In this document: positions 6,394 through 15,863 of the stretch, piece after piece
Numbering within the stretch: the stretch's first letter is position 1
Layout: each line of letters opens with the position of its first letter
Assembly (NCBI GenBank): GCA_963711675.1
Contig: CAVQFB010000015.1
Span: forward strand, 62,001-126,000
Origin: CAVQFB01 sp963711675
GTDB lineage: Bacteria; Acidobacteriota; Terriglobia; Terriglobales; Acidobacteriaceae
Length of the DNA: 64,000 bases
Direction of reading: 5' to 3'
Made by a program: the position numbers and the translations under genes
The notes under the pieces: model-generated
Database searches by the model: none
Seen by the model: the letters and a program-made list of their open reading frames with translations, nothing else
What the model was told of the DNA's origin: nothing

Positions 6394-9300
6394 TTAGTAC
6401 CCGACGCGAGAGCGCCGCTTGATAGCGTCCACCAAATCGCTTGCCGCCTTGCTAATCGCGGGATCGCTTGATGACAAGGTCTGACCATCAATCGCGATGT
6501 TCACCGAGTTGTTGTTGATTACGGTGCCCAGAGTGCCACCAAAAGCCACACCATTGCCCGCTGCGATGCTGGACAGGATAGTCTGCATATCCCGCATCTT
6601 TGACAGTTCCTCATCCAGAGCGAGCAGCGTGAGCCGGTCGTTCTCTCGATTCAAAGACGCGGTGTCAGTGGCGATCTGAAAGACTTGCTTTTCCTTGTCA
6701 ACCTTCTGGGCCGTCAAAGAAATCTGCTCGTCCAAAGCGTCCAACTGCGTCTGATAATCCAGCTTCTTCGCGGCCAACTGTTGCCCGGTCGAAACCGCGT
6801 TGGACTGACGACGTTCAATGGCATCGGCGTTGATCGTGTCGAACTCCGTCTTCTGCCAATCCTGCGTCAGCTTAATGCGCTGCACCAGCAAATCGTTCAA
6901 CTGAATAGCATCCTGAATCGCGGTTTGCTCCCCTTGATTCAAGCTGTCTTTCGTGTCCTGTGCGATCTTGGACAGGTTCGCCTGCAAGAAAGCAGCCGCA
7001 TTCGACGCGGAACCGCCAGCGTCCAGATAATCCTTCACCTGTTTGTTGATGGCCCGCCACTGAGACTCTATGTTTCCCAGCGTATCGGAGTGCAATTGCA
7101 GGTCGGCCAGAGAAGCATTGAAGGTATCAATGATGTCTTTTTGCGTCTTTTTCAACGATGCTATCTGATCGTCAATAGAGGGCAACAACTTGTCTAACTG
7201 CTCTTGCCCGCCTTTCTTGCCGGATAGCTGGCTGATGGCTTGCGCCCGCTTCGCTTCCAACTCTCCAATAGTCGTCACCAAGTTATCAGCGCCGTTGTTG
7301 TAGTCGCGCATTATGTTGTCCACGTCTTTTTTGATGTTGGCAGCGATCTTCTTTGCAGCGGCAGTGAACAACCCGCCGATGATGCTGAACGCCGACCCAA
7401 CCGCGCTTACGATGCTTCCAACCGGGCCGGGTATGTAGGCACCAATGGCGGTCATGCCCGCACCGATACCGCCTAACGTCCCACCGTTGGCCATGCCCTG
7501 TTTGACGGCGTTGACGATGTTCCCAATGATCTGGGGTAGGGTTTGAAGGGCGTTGGCCGCAAGTGCGGTCGCTCCCTCGAAAGAGGACATACTCTCCTTC
7601 ATATTGTCGAAGGTGCCTGACCAATCCATCTGGCCCTGATCGTTGGCTGATGTGACTTCGCTGCCAAAAATATCAGCCACGGCGTTCTTCTGGCCCATCC
7701 GTTTGGGAGTACCGGCTTCGTCAACGGCGTTCTTCGCTGCGACCCACTGGTTCCGGGCTTCCTGTGCGCGTCGAATGATTGCGTCCAGCGCCGCGCCCTG
7801 TTTTCCTTGTGCCTCCGCAATGGCTTGCTCACGAAGCGCCATTGCATAGGCTAGTTGGGCTTCAGCTTGGCGAGTGGTGAGTGCATACCGTGCAGACGCA
7901 GCCTCGTCATACGGACTGCCGGTCATAGCAGCCGTGTGCCGCGCCTGTTCAACCGATAACTGCGCGTCGATAACCGCCATTTGGAGCGCGTAGTCACGTT
8001 GCCGTTGTAACTCATCTTCAACGGCGTGAATGCGCTTCGCGGAGTTGAGAAGCAAACTGTCCGTGTACTTGTTGTTTTCGATCACACGGCGGTTATTAAC
8101 ATCCGACAACTGGAACTCATTCGCGTTCTGGGCTTCCCGATTGAGAAGGCTAACTTCGTAGTTGTGTTCGTCCTCCAAAAGCTGTCGCTCACGTTGGACA
8201 ACATCTTCCTTGGTGAGAAAACCTGCCTCAGCCTCTTGTTGAGCTATTTGGAGCATCTGCCGTTTGTGATCCACCGCAGCACGCTCTGTCTCTTTGTACT
8301 CCTTGTCCTGCTCAGCCAAAACCTTGGCATTATGAGTGCCTATCGCATTGTTCTGTCCGACTGTGGTTGTCTTGTTGCTTGCTATCAGGTTCTTGTTGAT
8401 GTCCGCAGAGAACTCGGTCACGACTTTGGGTTTGAGACCGCGAATGTCCTTGGCGAACTGAATATACTTCTTTGAAATATGGTCAATGTTGTCGCTTTCG
8501 CGCTGATAAGACGCAACAATTAAGTCCGTCGCCTCTTTGTCAGCCATCGTACGAGACTTGACCGCGTTCTCGTAAATGCTGCGAATTTCAGCTTCGTTCG
8601 CTTTGGCGCTCGCTAGCTCTTCTTGATAATCCTTCTTTAACTGTGCGAGGCGATCCGCACGGCCCTCTGCGTCGTCAACTTCGCGGAGATTGCCGGTTTT
8701 CTGCGGTGCCTTGGCGGTTGGCTGCGCTTTTCCGCTGATAGCGTCATAAGCCTTGGTGCCGATTTTGTTGGCCTGGTCACGAAAATCGGAAAGCTCCTGC
8801 GCTGCCTCTTTCTTGAAATTCGCAAACGCGGTTTTGAAGTCACCGCTTTTCAGCCCTTCCCAGAACGCACGCCCAGCCGCGCCCAGAACGTTACCGAGTG
8901 TTTGTGCGCCGACTACCAGCACGTCGATAACGGCCACGGAGCTAACAAACTCGTCGTAAATATATTTTGCGACCGCTTTAACAGCAGACCACTTCGCAAG
9001 AAACTGCTCAGCTTGGGTGACTAACTTCGCCGTGTTGCCAATCAAGTCACCAACGAGCTTTGACGCCGCTTCGATCTGATTCTTATTCTGCTCGAACAGA
9101 CCCACGGCCTGTTGTAAGACGCCGATCCAAGCGTCCCAGACAGGTTTGACGATCAAAGAGCCAATTTCCTCTTTGTTCTTTTCCAGTTCTGCATTCAACG
9201 CGACATAGCGACTGCCCGCGTCATCAAGGACTGCTTTGTACGGTGCGAACGCGGGGGCGAGCTGCTGCAACAAATCGTGGTGCTCACGCGCACTTACAAC

Positions 9301-10457
9301 CATTTCCCGCGCTTTTTCCGCGTTCATGTTGAGCACACCGAGAAGCTTGCTATTGTCACTCAAATTGCCACTCAAAAACTTTGGCATTTCAGTGCTGAGA
9401 ATTCGTCCAGCCTTCTCGCCAAATCTGCGCGTGGCAGCCAACGCCATGTTTTCAGCGATGGCACGTCCTGTTCGCTGGTTTGCGTAAGGCTCGGTCCACC
9501 ACCTTGCACATAGCTCTTGTAGGCCATCTGCAATTTCTGTTCGTCAACGCCAGACTTTGCGGCAAATTCGTGAAACTGCTCCTGGGCTTTGCGTGCAGCT
9601 TCGCCCGCTAGTTGGTAATTCTTGTTGATATCGTCGCTGTATTTGACGGAACCGAGCAGGATGCTTTGCAGTTCCATTGCGCCTTGTTGCATCGTTGATA
9701 AGTGTTTCCAGCCCGACTGAAACAGATCGACCATTGCGTGAAGTGGTGCGAGCGCCGTTTGTGTCGCAAGCTGGAAAAGCGCCATGCCCGCCGTCAGTTT
9801 CAGACCAAACGCAACACTGGTGCCGAGATTGCTAACCAGCCCGCCTAGAAACGAAGCGGACGCGGACGCATCAACTTTTGACTGCGCTGTCAACGCGCGG
9901 TTGAGTCCAGTGGCAGCAGCAGTAGCTTGCGTATTCATCGCGCTTATAGCTTGCTTCTGATTTGTGACGATCTGACTGTTAGCTTGCTGTTCAATCGCAA
10001 CACGAATCGAACTGTATCGCTGAGCGACGTCAGTGCGTAAAACTTCAAGCTGACTTGCAGCCTGCACAACCTTTTCGGCTGCTGCAATCTTTGCAGCGCT
10101 GGCCCCAGACTCAACGCGGTCACGGAGCACACTCTGGGCGCTGACAACTTGCGTCTTTGCAATTTCGGCTCGCTGGACAGCAGCAGTCTCTTGCGATTTT
10201 GCGCCTTCGACTCGCAGCGCGAGCGTTTCAGCGGCTTTACCCGCATCTTCCGCGCCCTTCGTGGATGCGCCAAACACAGCGCTGATTTTGTCAACAAGAC
10301 CCGTCAAACCAGACGCGCTGCCTGTGCCCATCTTGGAGATTTTCTCTTCGTACATGTCGGAGAGCTTTTGGAGCGACTGAGAAAAAGATGAAAGGTCAAT
10401 CTCCATCTTTAGCATTTCGGTGAATACGGGGTTGCTACCTTGCGTAGTGTCTGCCAT
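6394..10457 (-). CDS. Tail tape-measure protein (single gene with one apparent frameshift)
   Basis: Two overlapping frames join into one protein of about 1350 residues. The first frame runs from 10457, the second to 6394. The similarity passes from QTSE in one frame to TGRAIAENMALAATRRF in the other near 9465, so one base appears gained or lost. Features fit a tape-measure protein: Ala/Gln-rich amphipathic helices over the first 200 residues, an early hydrophobic segment (LGGLVSNLGTSVAFGLKL), long coiled coils, a central hydrophobic Gly/Ala-rich stretch near the second third (IGAYIPGPVGSIVSAVG), and coiled coils to the end. The protein sets tail length and helps DNA entry in siphophages. A small gene sits just upstream, where tail chaperones lie. 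Programmed frameshifting is unlikely at this internal place. Confidence 0.82.
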
Positions 10458-10468
10458 AAAAATCCTGT

Positions 10469-10771
10469 CTACTTAGCTGAAAGCTGTATGAATAGGCGTG
10501 CGAGTATCTCTGGGGTAACACCAAGAATCGTTGCCGTCGCCAAAATAACTGCGCGTCGTACGAACGGTCTCTTCTTCGTGAGCTTGTCAAGTTTCTTTTC
10601 CGTGATGGCGGTCTTTGACGTAGCTAATCGAAACAGGTCCGCGACATCATCGGCACTAATTTTCACGTCATCCGAAAAGAGTGTGGTTTTGGCGACAAAT
10701 TCTGTCGCTTCGGAGTCGCTGGGGCGTAGCGCCGTAAACAAGTGCTTACCGATGCTGAATGTATAGTTCAC
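10469..10771 (-). CDS. Small protein upstream of tape measure, tail-chaperone position
   Basis: 100 residues, ending 11 bases before the tape-measure start. The N-terminal half starts MNYTFSIGKHLFTALRPSDS and is acidic to neutral. The C-terminal half is basic with a hydrophobic helix (VRRAVILATATILGVTPEIL). By position it corresponds to the tail assembly chaperone of siphophages, but the sequence itself is not recognised and there is no visible slippery frameshift pair. A terminator-like hairpin lies just upstream, so expression of the tail block may be separated from the early genes. Confidence 0.5.
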   Translation of the reverse strand: MNYTFSIGKHLFTALRPSDSEATEFVAKTTLFSDDVKISADDVADLFRLATSKTAITEKKLDKLTKKRPFVRRAVILATATILGVTPEILARLFIQLSAK

Positions 10772-10792
10772 AGTGTTCCTTCCACAAAGAAG

Positions 10793-10829
10793 AACGCGAA
10801 CACCAAGGGGCTCGCAAGGTGTTCGCGTT
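10793..10829 (-). terminator. Strong 12-bp hairpin between early genes and tail genes
   Basis: AACGCGAACACC (10793-10804) pairs perfectly with GGTGTTCGCGTT (10818-10829) around a 13-base loop; outer AAAGAAG and CTTCTTT can extend it. On the minus strand it is followed by CTTCTTTGT. It probably terminates the early transcript, or is an antitermination point before the tail genes. Confidence 0.65.
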
Positions 10830-10957
10830 TGTGCCTTCTTTATTTCCCAGAGGGTTGGTCGCTCTGGGGAATTGTTAGATGTCTACTTTGTCGCGGTTCA
10901 ATTCCTTCGGGCAGGGTAGCAAGCTGGTATAGAGCGCAAGCAGGCTAACTCTGTGAA

Positions 10958-11083
10958 TCAGTTCCTTACCAGCGAGGAAAACTGTTTCAGCGTTCCATCG
11001 TCAATCAGTCGCTCAATAGCGGCGATGCTCAATGACAGCGTTTCCGCCGCATCACTTTTCGAATATAGAAGCTTGTTGGTCAT
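10958..11083 (-). CDS. 41-residue excisionase/MerR-like HTH protein
   Basis: A short gene of 41 codons plus stop, reading MTNKLLYSKSDAAETLSLS and then IAAIERLIDDGTLKQF. This matches the start of excisionase-type winged HTH domains (helix, turn, recognition helix, then the G-x-L/I wing start) but ends before the second strand of the wing. AAGGAA lies eight bases upstream of ATG. It follows the sigma/HNH-like protein by about 60 bases on the same strand. It may be a minimal DNA-binding protein, or an excisionase cut short by a frameshift. A second, longer excisionase-like protein lies near the integrase, so this one may serve regulation instead. Confidence 0.6.
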   Translation of the reverse strand: MTNKLLYSKSDAAETLSLSIAAIERLIDDGTLKQFSSLVRN

Positions 11084-11140
11084 GCGCCCTGTTCCTTCAT
11101 ATAAGATATCGGTAAGTACAGAATCACTGTTTTCAACACG

Positions 11141-12007
11141 TTAACTGGTGAGACTTTCTGGGTCCACATCGTCCAACGGAACGAGCGCAATGTCATCTGG
11201 CATGTCCAGCCGGTCAACATCCCCAAGCTGGTGGCTGCGGCGCTTCGCCGTAGCGCGGAGGATCGTGAAGCACCATCCCTGAAATTCGGCCCGGTCCTTG
11301 AAATCCGACCGGCTCTTTCCACCGGGACGTTTGAGTTGCAACACGATGCTGGTCAAAGCCTCGCTGATAACATCGCTAGCCAACCATGAATCATCGCGGA
11401 ACGTGGGCCACCACTTTTCTAGGAAGCTACGAAATTCCGAATGCATCCCATCAGGACGCCGATAAGCGATCTGCTCCAACCATTGAATCAACTCAGGATC
11501 AATGGGCCGGTTTGGATCAACAGGGTTTTTCTCAAACGAAAAGTTGCACACTGTGCAATTAAGAAAGTTCCCGTCTCTCGCGTACACCCGCTGACCCGCT
11601 TGGGCGTTCATCACCAGATCGTGAAGAAATTGGCGTTGACTCTTCTTGGTCGTTTTGTCGTAAACAGTGCGCTCGACTTTTCCGCGCACAACCTTCCACC
11701 TGTACTCGCTGTCAAGAATCACTTGCCAGTGCTTCGTTTCAATCACGACTGCGGAACCATCTAACACAAACTGAGTGGTATCATCGGGCCGATGATTCGC
11801 GGTGACGGTTCCCTGTGCTTGCCGCTTGCGCCCCGAGTGAGGCATCTTCGCCAGCAGCGCAGCAACTCGTTTCTGGTGCCGTCTAACCTTCCAAGGTTCG
11901 TGCGATTTCTTGAACCGCCTGTAATCGGCAGTGGGGAGCACTACCTTTTCACCAGTGTCGAGTGTGATTGACGTGGTACCGTTTTCGTTGTGAGTGATCT
12001 GCGTCAT
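11141..12007 (-). CDS. HNH/AP2-like (degraded catalytic residues) fused to sigma-70 region-2-like domain
   Basis: 288 residues. Residues about 10-175 follow the layout of AP2/HNH endonuclease-type proteins: two ITLDTGEKVVLP-like strand segments, a WKVVRGKVERTVY strand, then FLHDLVMNAQAGQRVYARDG and NFLNCTVCNF. The usual version has VDHxxGxxLDNRxxNL; here the key histidine is replaced (VYARDGN), so cleavage is unlikely. Residues about 185-275 resemble sigma factor region 2: a helix (EFRSFLEKWWPTF), an SWLASDVISEALTSIVL helix, and EFQGWCFTILRATAKRRSHQ like the core-binding and -10-reading helices. No region 4 follows. It overlaps the initiator-like gene by four bases and is followed by a tiny HTH gene. 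Most likely a phage transcription regulator. The fusion is not one I recognise; similarity is by eye. Confidence 0.5.
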   Translation of the reverse strand: MTQITHNENGTTSITLDTGEKVVLPTADYRRFKKSHEPWKVRRHQKRVAALLAKMPHSGRKRQAQGTVTANHRPDDTTQFVLDGSAVVIETKHWQVILDSEYRWKVVRGKVERTVYDKTTKKSQRQFLHDLVMNAQAGQRVYARDGNFLNCTVCNFSFEKNPVDPNRPIDPELIQWLEQIAYRRPDGMHSEFRSFLEKWWPTFRDDSWLASDVISEALTSIVLQLKRPGGKSRSDFKDRAEFQGWCFTILRATAKRRSHQLGDVDRLDMPDDIALVPLDDVDPESLTS

Positions 12008-12942
12008 ATCCCCACCCCGACCTGATCCGCTGCCAATTCAATGCCCGGATACTCGGCTCTATCCGGAAACACGCACCAGAGACGTTGCAGCAATTCCACA
12101 AAGCTGCCCTGTTGTTGCTTGCGCTTTCCTCGTGCGTTGCGTTCGTCACTGGTCAGAAACCATCGGCCCGAATCGCGGTACACCCGATAAAGGTCACCGC
12201 CGATTGCTGCCCTTATGTACTCAGTGCCAGAAACCTCTTCCGAAACCACAGCGCCGCGTTCTTCCAAAATGCGCCCAACATCCCCCGGTTGCAGGGCTTG
12301 TGTCAATGCGCGGCCCGCTCCCTGTGCGAGTAACCATGCGCCCGGTTCGATGAGACGGCGTTGTGTGACTTTTGGATTGTTAAAAAGCTCTCGCAGATCA
12401 CCACTCGCCCGCTGGTAGATCGCATCCCGACATACAATTCGCACGTCAACAATTTGAAGGTCTTTCAAGCGCTTCAACTCTCGTTGAACCGTTCGGACGG
12501 ACAAACCAGAACCAGCGGCAATCTCGGAGTCAGAATCAACGACCGCGCCCCTCTTGCTACACAGAAACACGAACAGTTTGGCCGATGATACCGTCAGGCC
12601 GTCTGTGTAGACGAAGGACCAAGGAACCCGGAAAGTGGAGAATGAGAACCGCTCGCCCTTCTCGGGAAATTTAACCCGCGTATTTGTTTCTGGCTGTAGC
12701 AGTCGAAGATGGCCGTCATCCGCCAGGAAGCGCCGTTCTACCAGTTCGGAGATCGCTGATGTTAGCGCGGAGTCACTCAGCAATGGGCAAGCGCCCGTGA
12801 GTCTGACGGGATTACACTTCTGACGAGCGATTAGTTGATACAAGAACACCAGCAACACCAGTGCTGGGGCCGATAGCTTCCAAAGGCGGGGACAGTCGGG
12901 CACCCGGAAGCTGGGAGCACCTTTAAGAATGAGTGTACTCAT
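12004..12942 (-). CDS. Winged-helix replication-initiator-like protein
   Basis: 312 residues with two likely winged-helix units. The first is around residues 20-95 (PALVLLVFLYQLIARQ, then LTSAISELVERRFLADDGH). The second is at about 105-175, where FSFSTFRVPWSF, TDGLTVSSAKLFVFLCSKRG and GLSVRTVQRELKRLKDLQIV give a clear helix-turn-helix with wing. This tandem layout is seen in plasmid and phage initiators of the RepA/phage-O kind and in related MarR-like regulators. The C-terminal 130 residues are unrecognised. It is the first gene of a coupled set with the sigma/HNH-like protein, whose start it overlaps by four bases. It may bind the GGTCCGG array, although that lies 8 kb away. A pure transcription regulator is the alternative. 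Confidence 0.55.
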   Translation of the reverse strand: MSTLILKGAPSFRVPDCPRLWKLSAPALVLLVFLYQLIARQKCNPVRLTGACPLLSDSALTSAISELVERRFLADDGHLRLLQPETNTRVKFPEKGERFSFSTFRVPWSFVYTDGLTVSSAKLFVFLCSKRGAVVDSDSEIAAGSGLSVRTVQRELKRLKDLQIVDVRIVCRDAIYQRASGDLRELFNNPKVTQRRLIEPGAWLLAQGAGRALTQALQPGDVGRILEERGAVVSEEVSGTEYIRAAIGGDLYRVYRDSGRWFLTSDERNARGKRKQQQGSFVELLQRLWCVFPDRAEYPGIELAADQVGVGI

Positions 12943-13215
12943 ATAAGATCACCATTATCTGTAATTTAGCTTAGGTACTTCTACTTCTGTTAACCAATGA
13001 GGGGATACTGAGGATCAACGGTATCTTTCTACGGCAGTCACTCAGTAGGGACTAAGATCAAATCAACAAGGCATACCATATACACCACAATTGGTAGATA
13101 GGGTTATGTCGTTGAGTTCATAGCCCCTTATTTCGTCTGGTACCGCCATAAAACCCCTTGTGGCCGCCATTTATTTTGATGTGCATTGATTCCACGGTAC
13201 TTACTCCCTCTTTTT
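12943..13215. promoter_or_regulatory. Intergenic region upstream of initiator-like gene
   Basis: 273 AT-richer bases between two minus-strand genes. It must hold the control signals of the initiator-like gene. I see no convincing consensus promoter and only weak ribosome-binding sequence before the ATG at 12942. Confidence 0.3.
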
Positions 13216-13566
13216 CTATGGTCGATCTTGGGTTACTGATTGCACACCTTGCAGTGCGGTTTTGGCGTTCGTTGGGTAGCGGTCGGTCATCGAATTGAGA
13301 GCGCATCGTGTGCAGTACCGTTGCAGGTAGTCGAGGGACATTTCTGCCCCTGTTGCTGCTAAGTTCTTGCACCGCTTTATCGCGGTTTTGCGGATGGCTC
13401 GCTCCAAAAGGTCGGCGTCAACGGCCTGTAACCAAATGGAAATTTGAAAGAGGGGGACAGGTGTGGGGATGGATGCGTCCCAGAGACCTTTTAGGAGTGT
13501 GGCGGTTTCCTGCCGTTGTTGAAGATCGGATGTTGAGAAGGAAAGTTGTTGCTTCTGTGTTGCCAT
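13216..13566 (-). CDS. Hypothetical early-region protein
   Basis: 116 residues, mostly helical. Residues 12-80 form amphipathic helices (LQQRQETATLLKGLWDAS, then LERAIRKTAIKRCKNL). The C-terminal part has a CTRC pair plus another Cys upstream, possibly a small metal site but incomplete. The start has GAGG seven bases upstream of ATG on the minus strand. It lies between an unrecognised gene and the initiator-like gene in the early module. Role unknown. Confidence 0.45.
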   Translation of the reverse strand: MATQKQQLSFSTSDLQQRQETATLLKGLWDASIPTPVPLFQISIWLQAVDADLLERAIRKTAIKRCKNLAATGAEMSLDYLQRYCTRCALNSMTDRYPTNAKTALQGVQSVTQDRP

Positions 13567-13616
13567 TGGATAACCTCACATTAGATTATTGAAACTAAAA
13601 ACTCTTGCTGCTCGCG

Positions 13617-14135
13617 TTACCGTAGCAGCGTTGGCGCGAAGTAGCCAGCAACCGGGTGAATGCGGCGCTGAATGAACGCGCCCCCAATTCGTGCTTCGAT
13701 GTCATCGCGTGCTGCTGCGTACTCGGGTTGCGCCCTTAGCTCGTCTGTCGGTATAAAAATGCGGTCCAAATAGGTTGCACGGAACCGGTCATATTGCTCG
13801 GGGGTTAGCACGCTCTTGGCGGCTAACTCCACGTCAACTCGAAATTCGACAACTGAAGGTCGGCACAGATTTGGATTCCCTCCTCTTGACCAGACTCCCG
13901 TTACGGCTGCCTGCGCCAAGTCAATTGAACTTGTGCGTGGCGAACACCAGCGGGCGCGGTCGTAGGCGCTCAGGATGGCTCTGAATGCTTGGATAGACCT
14001 TGGCGTGGAGTGTCCTTGCGGCTCTGAAGTGATGTGATGGCTCGCTTGCGGAGTTTGGGGCGAGCTGAGGTCTTGGGTTCGGCTTCGGTCGTCATGCGCT
14101 GTCCTTTGGATCGGTGTTAGGACGCGCAGAAGCAT
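13617..14135 (-). CDS. Hypothetical early-region protein
   Basis: 172 residues in the longest frame. The first 55 are low-complexity (Ser, Thr, Gln, Pro-rich) and may be untranslated. The convincing folded part begins near residue 40 with SIQAFRAILSAYDRARWC and continues with VVEFRVDVELAAKSVLTPEQ and YDRFRATYLDRIFIPTDELR. That second half looks like a regular helical domain with conserved-type aromatic positions. No family recognised. It is downstream of the excisionase-like gene in the same direction, so it belongs to the early transcript driven from near 14600. Confidence 0.45.
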   Translation of the reverse strand: MLLRVLTPIQRTAHDDRSRTQDLSSPQTPQASHHITSEPQGHSTPRSIQAFRAILSAYDRARWCSPRTSSIDLAQAAVTGVWSRGGNPNLCRPSVVEFRVDVELAAKSVLTPEQYDRFRATYLDRIFIPTDELRAQPEYAAARDDIEARIGGAFIQRRIHPVAGYFAPTLLR

Positions 14136-14217
14136 GCCGAGGCGTCGAACGGAAATCGGGCGAAATTCCCCTACATGTTAGAACTTTCTCCAAACCGAAA
14201 TCTTGCTGACTATTTTG

Positions 14218-14520
14218 TCATTGCAGTCGGAGCCATCGTGCAATGCTGCCAGGGTCGAACCTAACGCAGGTGCCGATTCTGAAAGAGGGAATGCTTCCCT
14301 TCTGCGCTCTTTTGAAAATAGTGATACGGGACACGGCCAAAATCTCCGCGAGTTGCTCTGCTGTCATCGCGTGGTCAATCTGTTCGATTCGTTCGGCAAG
14401 AGACAGCGGGACTTGCACTCCCTTGGTGTTCCTAACGGTTGCAGCGCGGCAGCGGTCGCTGTGGCCGTGGATTGATGCGATGATTCCATTTCCTAACTCC
14501 AATAAAGAAGGGCCGTCCAC
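14218..14520 (-). CDS. Excisionase-like HTH protein
   Basis: The C-terminal 55 residues form a textbook HTH_17/excisionase unit: MTAEQLAEILAVSRITIFK, then RAQKGSIPSFRIGTCVRF, then DPGSIARWLR (the wing and final helix). Excisionases bend DNA and direct the integrase to excise; many homologues are simple regulators. The open frame begins at GTG 14520, but the N-terminal 45 residues look unnatural. A better start is ATG 14489 (MESSHQSTATATAAALQPLG, with GGAG and AGGA upstream), which would need one base shift to join the HTH frame. It lies downstream of a near-consensus promoter with an overlapping palindrome and next to the integrase, as expected of xis. Confidence 0.75.
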   Translation of the reverse strand: MDGPSLLELGNGIIASIHGHSDRCRAATVRNTKGVQVPLSLAERIEQIDHAMTAEQLAEILAVSRITIFKRAQKGSIPSFRIGTCVRFDPGSIARWLRLQ

Positions 14521-14593
14521 AGGGTTCGCCTGAAGTACGGCCCGGAATAATTACCAACTTCTATAAGGTGCGACAGTCTCTATTTCAACTTTT

Positions 14594-14625
14594 ATTATAC
14601 GCTTTTCCTTGACACAATGTCAAGG
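14594..14625 (-). promoter_or_regulatory. Consensus promoter with overlapping palindromic operator
   Basis: On the minus strand TTGACA (14618-14623) and TATAAT (14594-14599) are separated by 18 bases: both hexamers match the sigma-70 consensus. The perfect inverted repeat CCTTGACA-CAA-TGTCAAGG (14607-14625) covers the -35 and half the spacer, so a dimeric repressor bound here would block polymerase. It points at the excisionase-like gene and the early module, and lies just downstream of the integrase stop. Confidence 0.85.
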
Positions 14626-14678
14626 GAGAGCGTCAGATATGCAGCTCAATTCTGGTAAAACACAACACCGACAGCAAC

Positions 14679-15863
14679 TCACCCGAAAATCTGGTTGACC
14701 TTATCCTTTGTTTGCTGACTAAGCGTGGGCGCAGGTATCTCATCGTCGATTCCAAGTCGCTGTGTCCAAGCCACATTTGCACAGTCCGCAGATCAACGCC
14801 AGCTCCTAGGCATCGTGTTGCGAACGTCGCACGAAATTTGTGCAGGAACCAGCGCTCGCACCACTTCGCACTACCCTTGCATCCGGCACATTGCCCGCAG
14901 TTCAGACGCGCTCGTTTCGCAATCGCTTTACAGCAGTCGAGAAAATCTCGCTTGGGCTTGCATCCTGAAGTCGGAAATACCAAGGGGCATGCTTTCGACT
15001 TCGCTTGTAGTTTCTTGAGCGACCGTAGCAGCTTCGTCGGTATCGGGAATTTCACGTTCTTTGTAAGCTTTCGGACTCCAGCCGATGTCAGGTTTGTGGG
15101 TGACCCGCAGAACTGAGTCAGCGAATTTTATGTCTCGCCAGTAGGTGTGTTGAACCTCTTGCTCACGTTCGCCAGTCATCAGGAAAAACTCAAACCAGAG
15201 ACGTTCTTCGTCATCGCACGCGGCAAAGAACTTTTTCAGGTCGCTCTCTTCGTAAACTTCCGGTTCCTCTTCGACGAACCTGGGCGCGTCTCCTTTTTCG
15301 TGCAACATAGACTGTGTGCTTTGAGAAACGCGACGACGCGAGCAAACTTGTTAAAGACAGTTCGGGGGGAAAGTTCTAGCTCATCGCGGCAGTACGTGAC
15401 GAAGGTGAGCAGGTCTTTCCGTGTGACATCGCTTAGCAGTCGCTTCGTGCAACTCTGTTGGAAATACCGAAGCACCGTGTCGTAGTCAGCATGGGTCTTT
15501 TTCTTTCGCTGGAGCGATTTCTCTTCGAGGAAATCTCGAATCGCATCGACCAGAAGCACGCCGTGCCCGTTGCCGCCGTTCTCTGGCACGATGGTGACGC
15601 CACTGGCGACGGCGTTTAACTCGGCTTCCTTTCGCAGTCGTCGTGCGCCTGCGTCCGCAGGGTCTTTTCCGACCGACAAGCGCACTCGCTTCGCACCTTC
15701 GCGCCATTCGATGTAATATGCGCCTGCTTGGTGCCTCTCTTCCCTTCCCGTTCACGAGCACAACGTCAGGTTTAACGCGGCCATTCGCAGACAACACAAT
15801 GCGGCAGTACCGCCAGCCTTGCGGTGTCTCGATCCTCTTGGTGAGATTAACTTCGCGGTTCAC
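14679..15863 (-). CDS. int: Tyrosine integrase (phage type, several frameshifts)
   Basis: Best start GTG 15863 (NREVNLTKRIETPQGWRYC), with AAGGA eight bases upstream. Domains in order: an arm-type N-terminal beta region, a SAM-like core-binding domain (FLEEKSLQRKKKTHADYDTV), and the catalytic domain with TGEREQEV (first Arg), HKFRATFATRCLGAG (His-x-x-Arg), WLGHSDLESTMRYL (His and Tyr nucleophile), closing at PTLSQQTKDKVNQIFG. All catalytic positions are present. The protein is spread over several frames, with changes near 15.72, 15.28, 15.05 and 14.72 kb. A Cys-rich insert (CGQCAGC, then C) precedes the HKFR motif. Adjacent tRNA-Ser is the target. Because every part is conserved, indel errors are likelier than true decay. 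Confidence 0.85.

Noticed and set aside
9372..9480. Programmed frameshift in the tape-measure gene
   Set aside because: Phage programmed shifts occur in the chaperone gene before it. There is no slippery heptamer here, and many other indels occur in the window.
13118..13372. 84-residue minus-strand frame overlapping 13216-13566
   Set aside because: Other frame of a better-supported gene; composition not natural.
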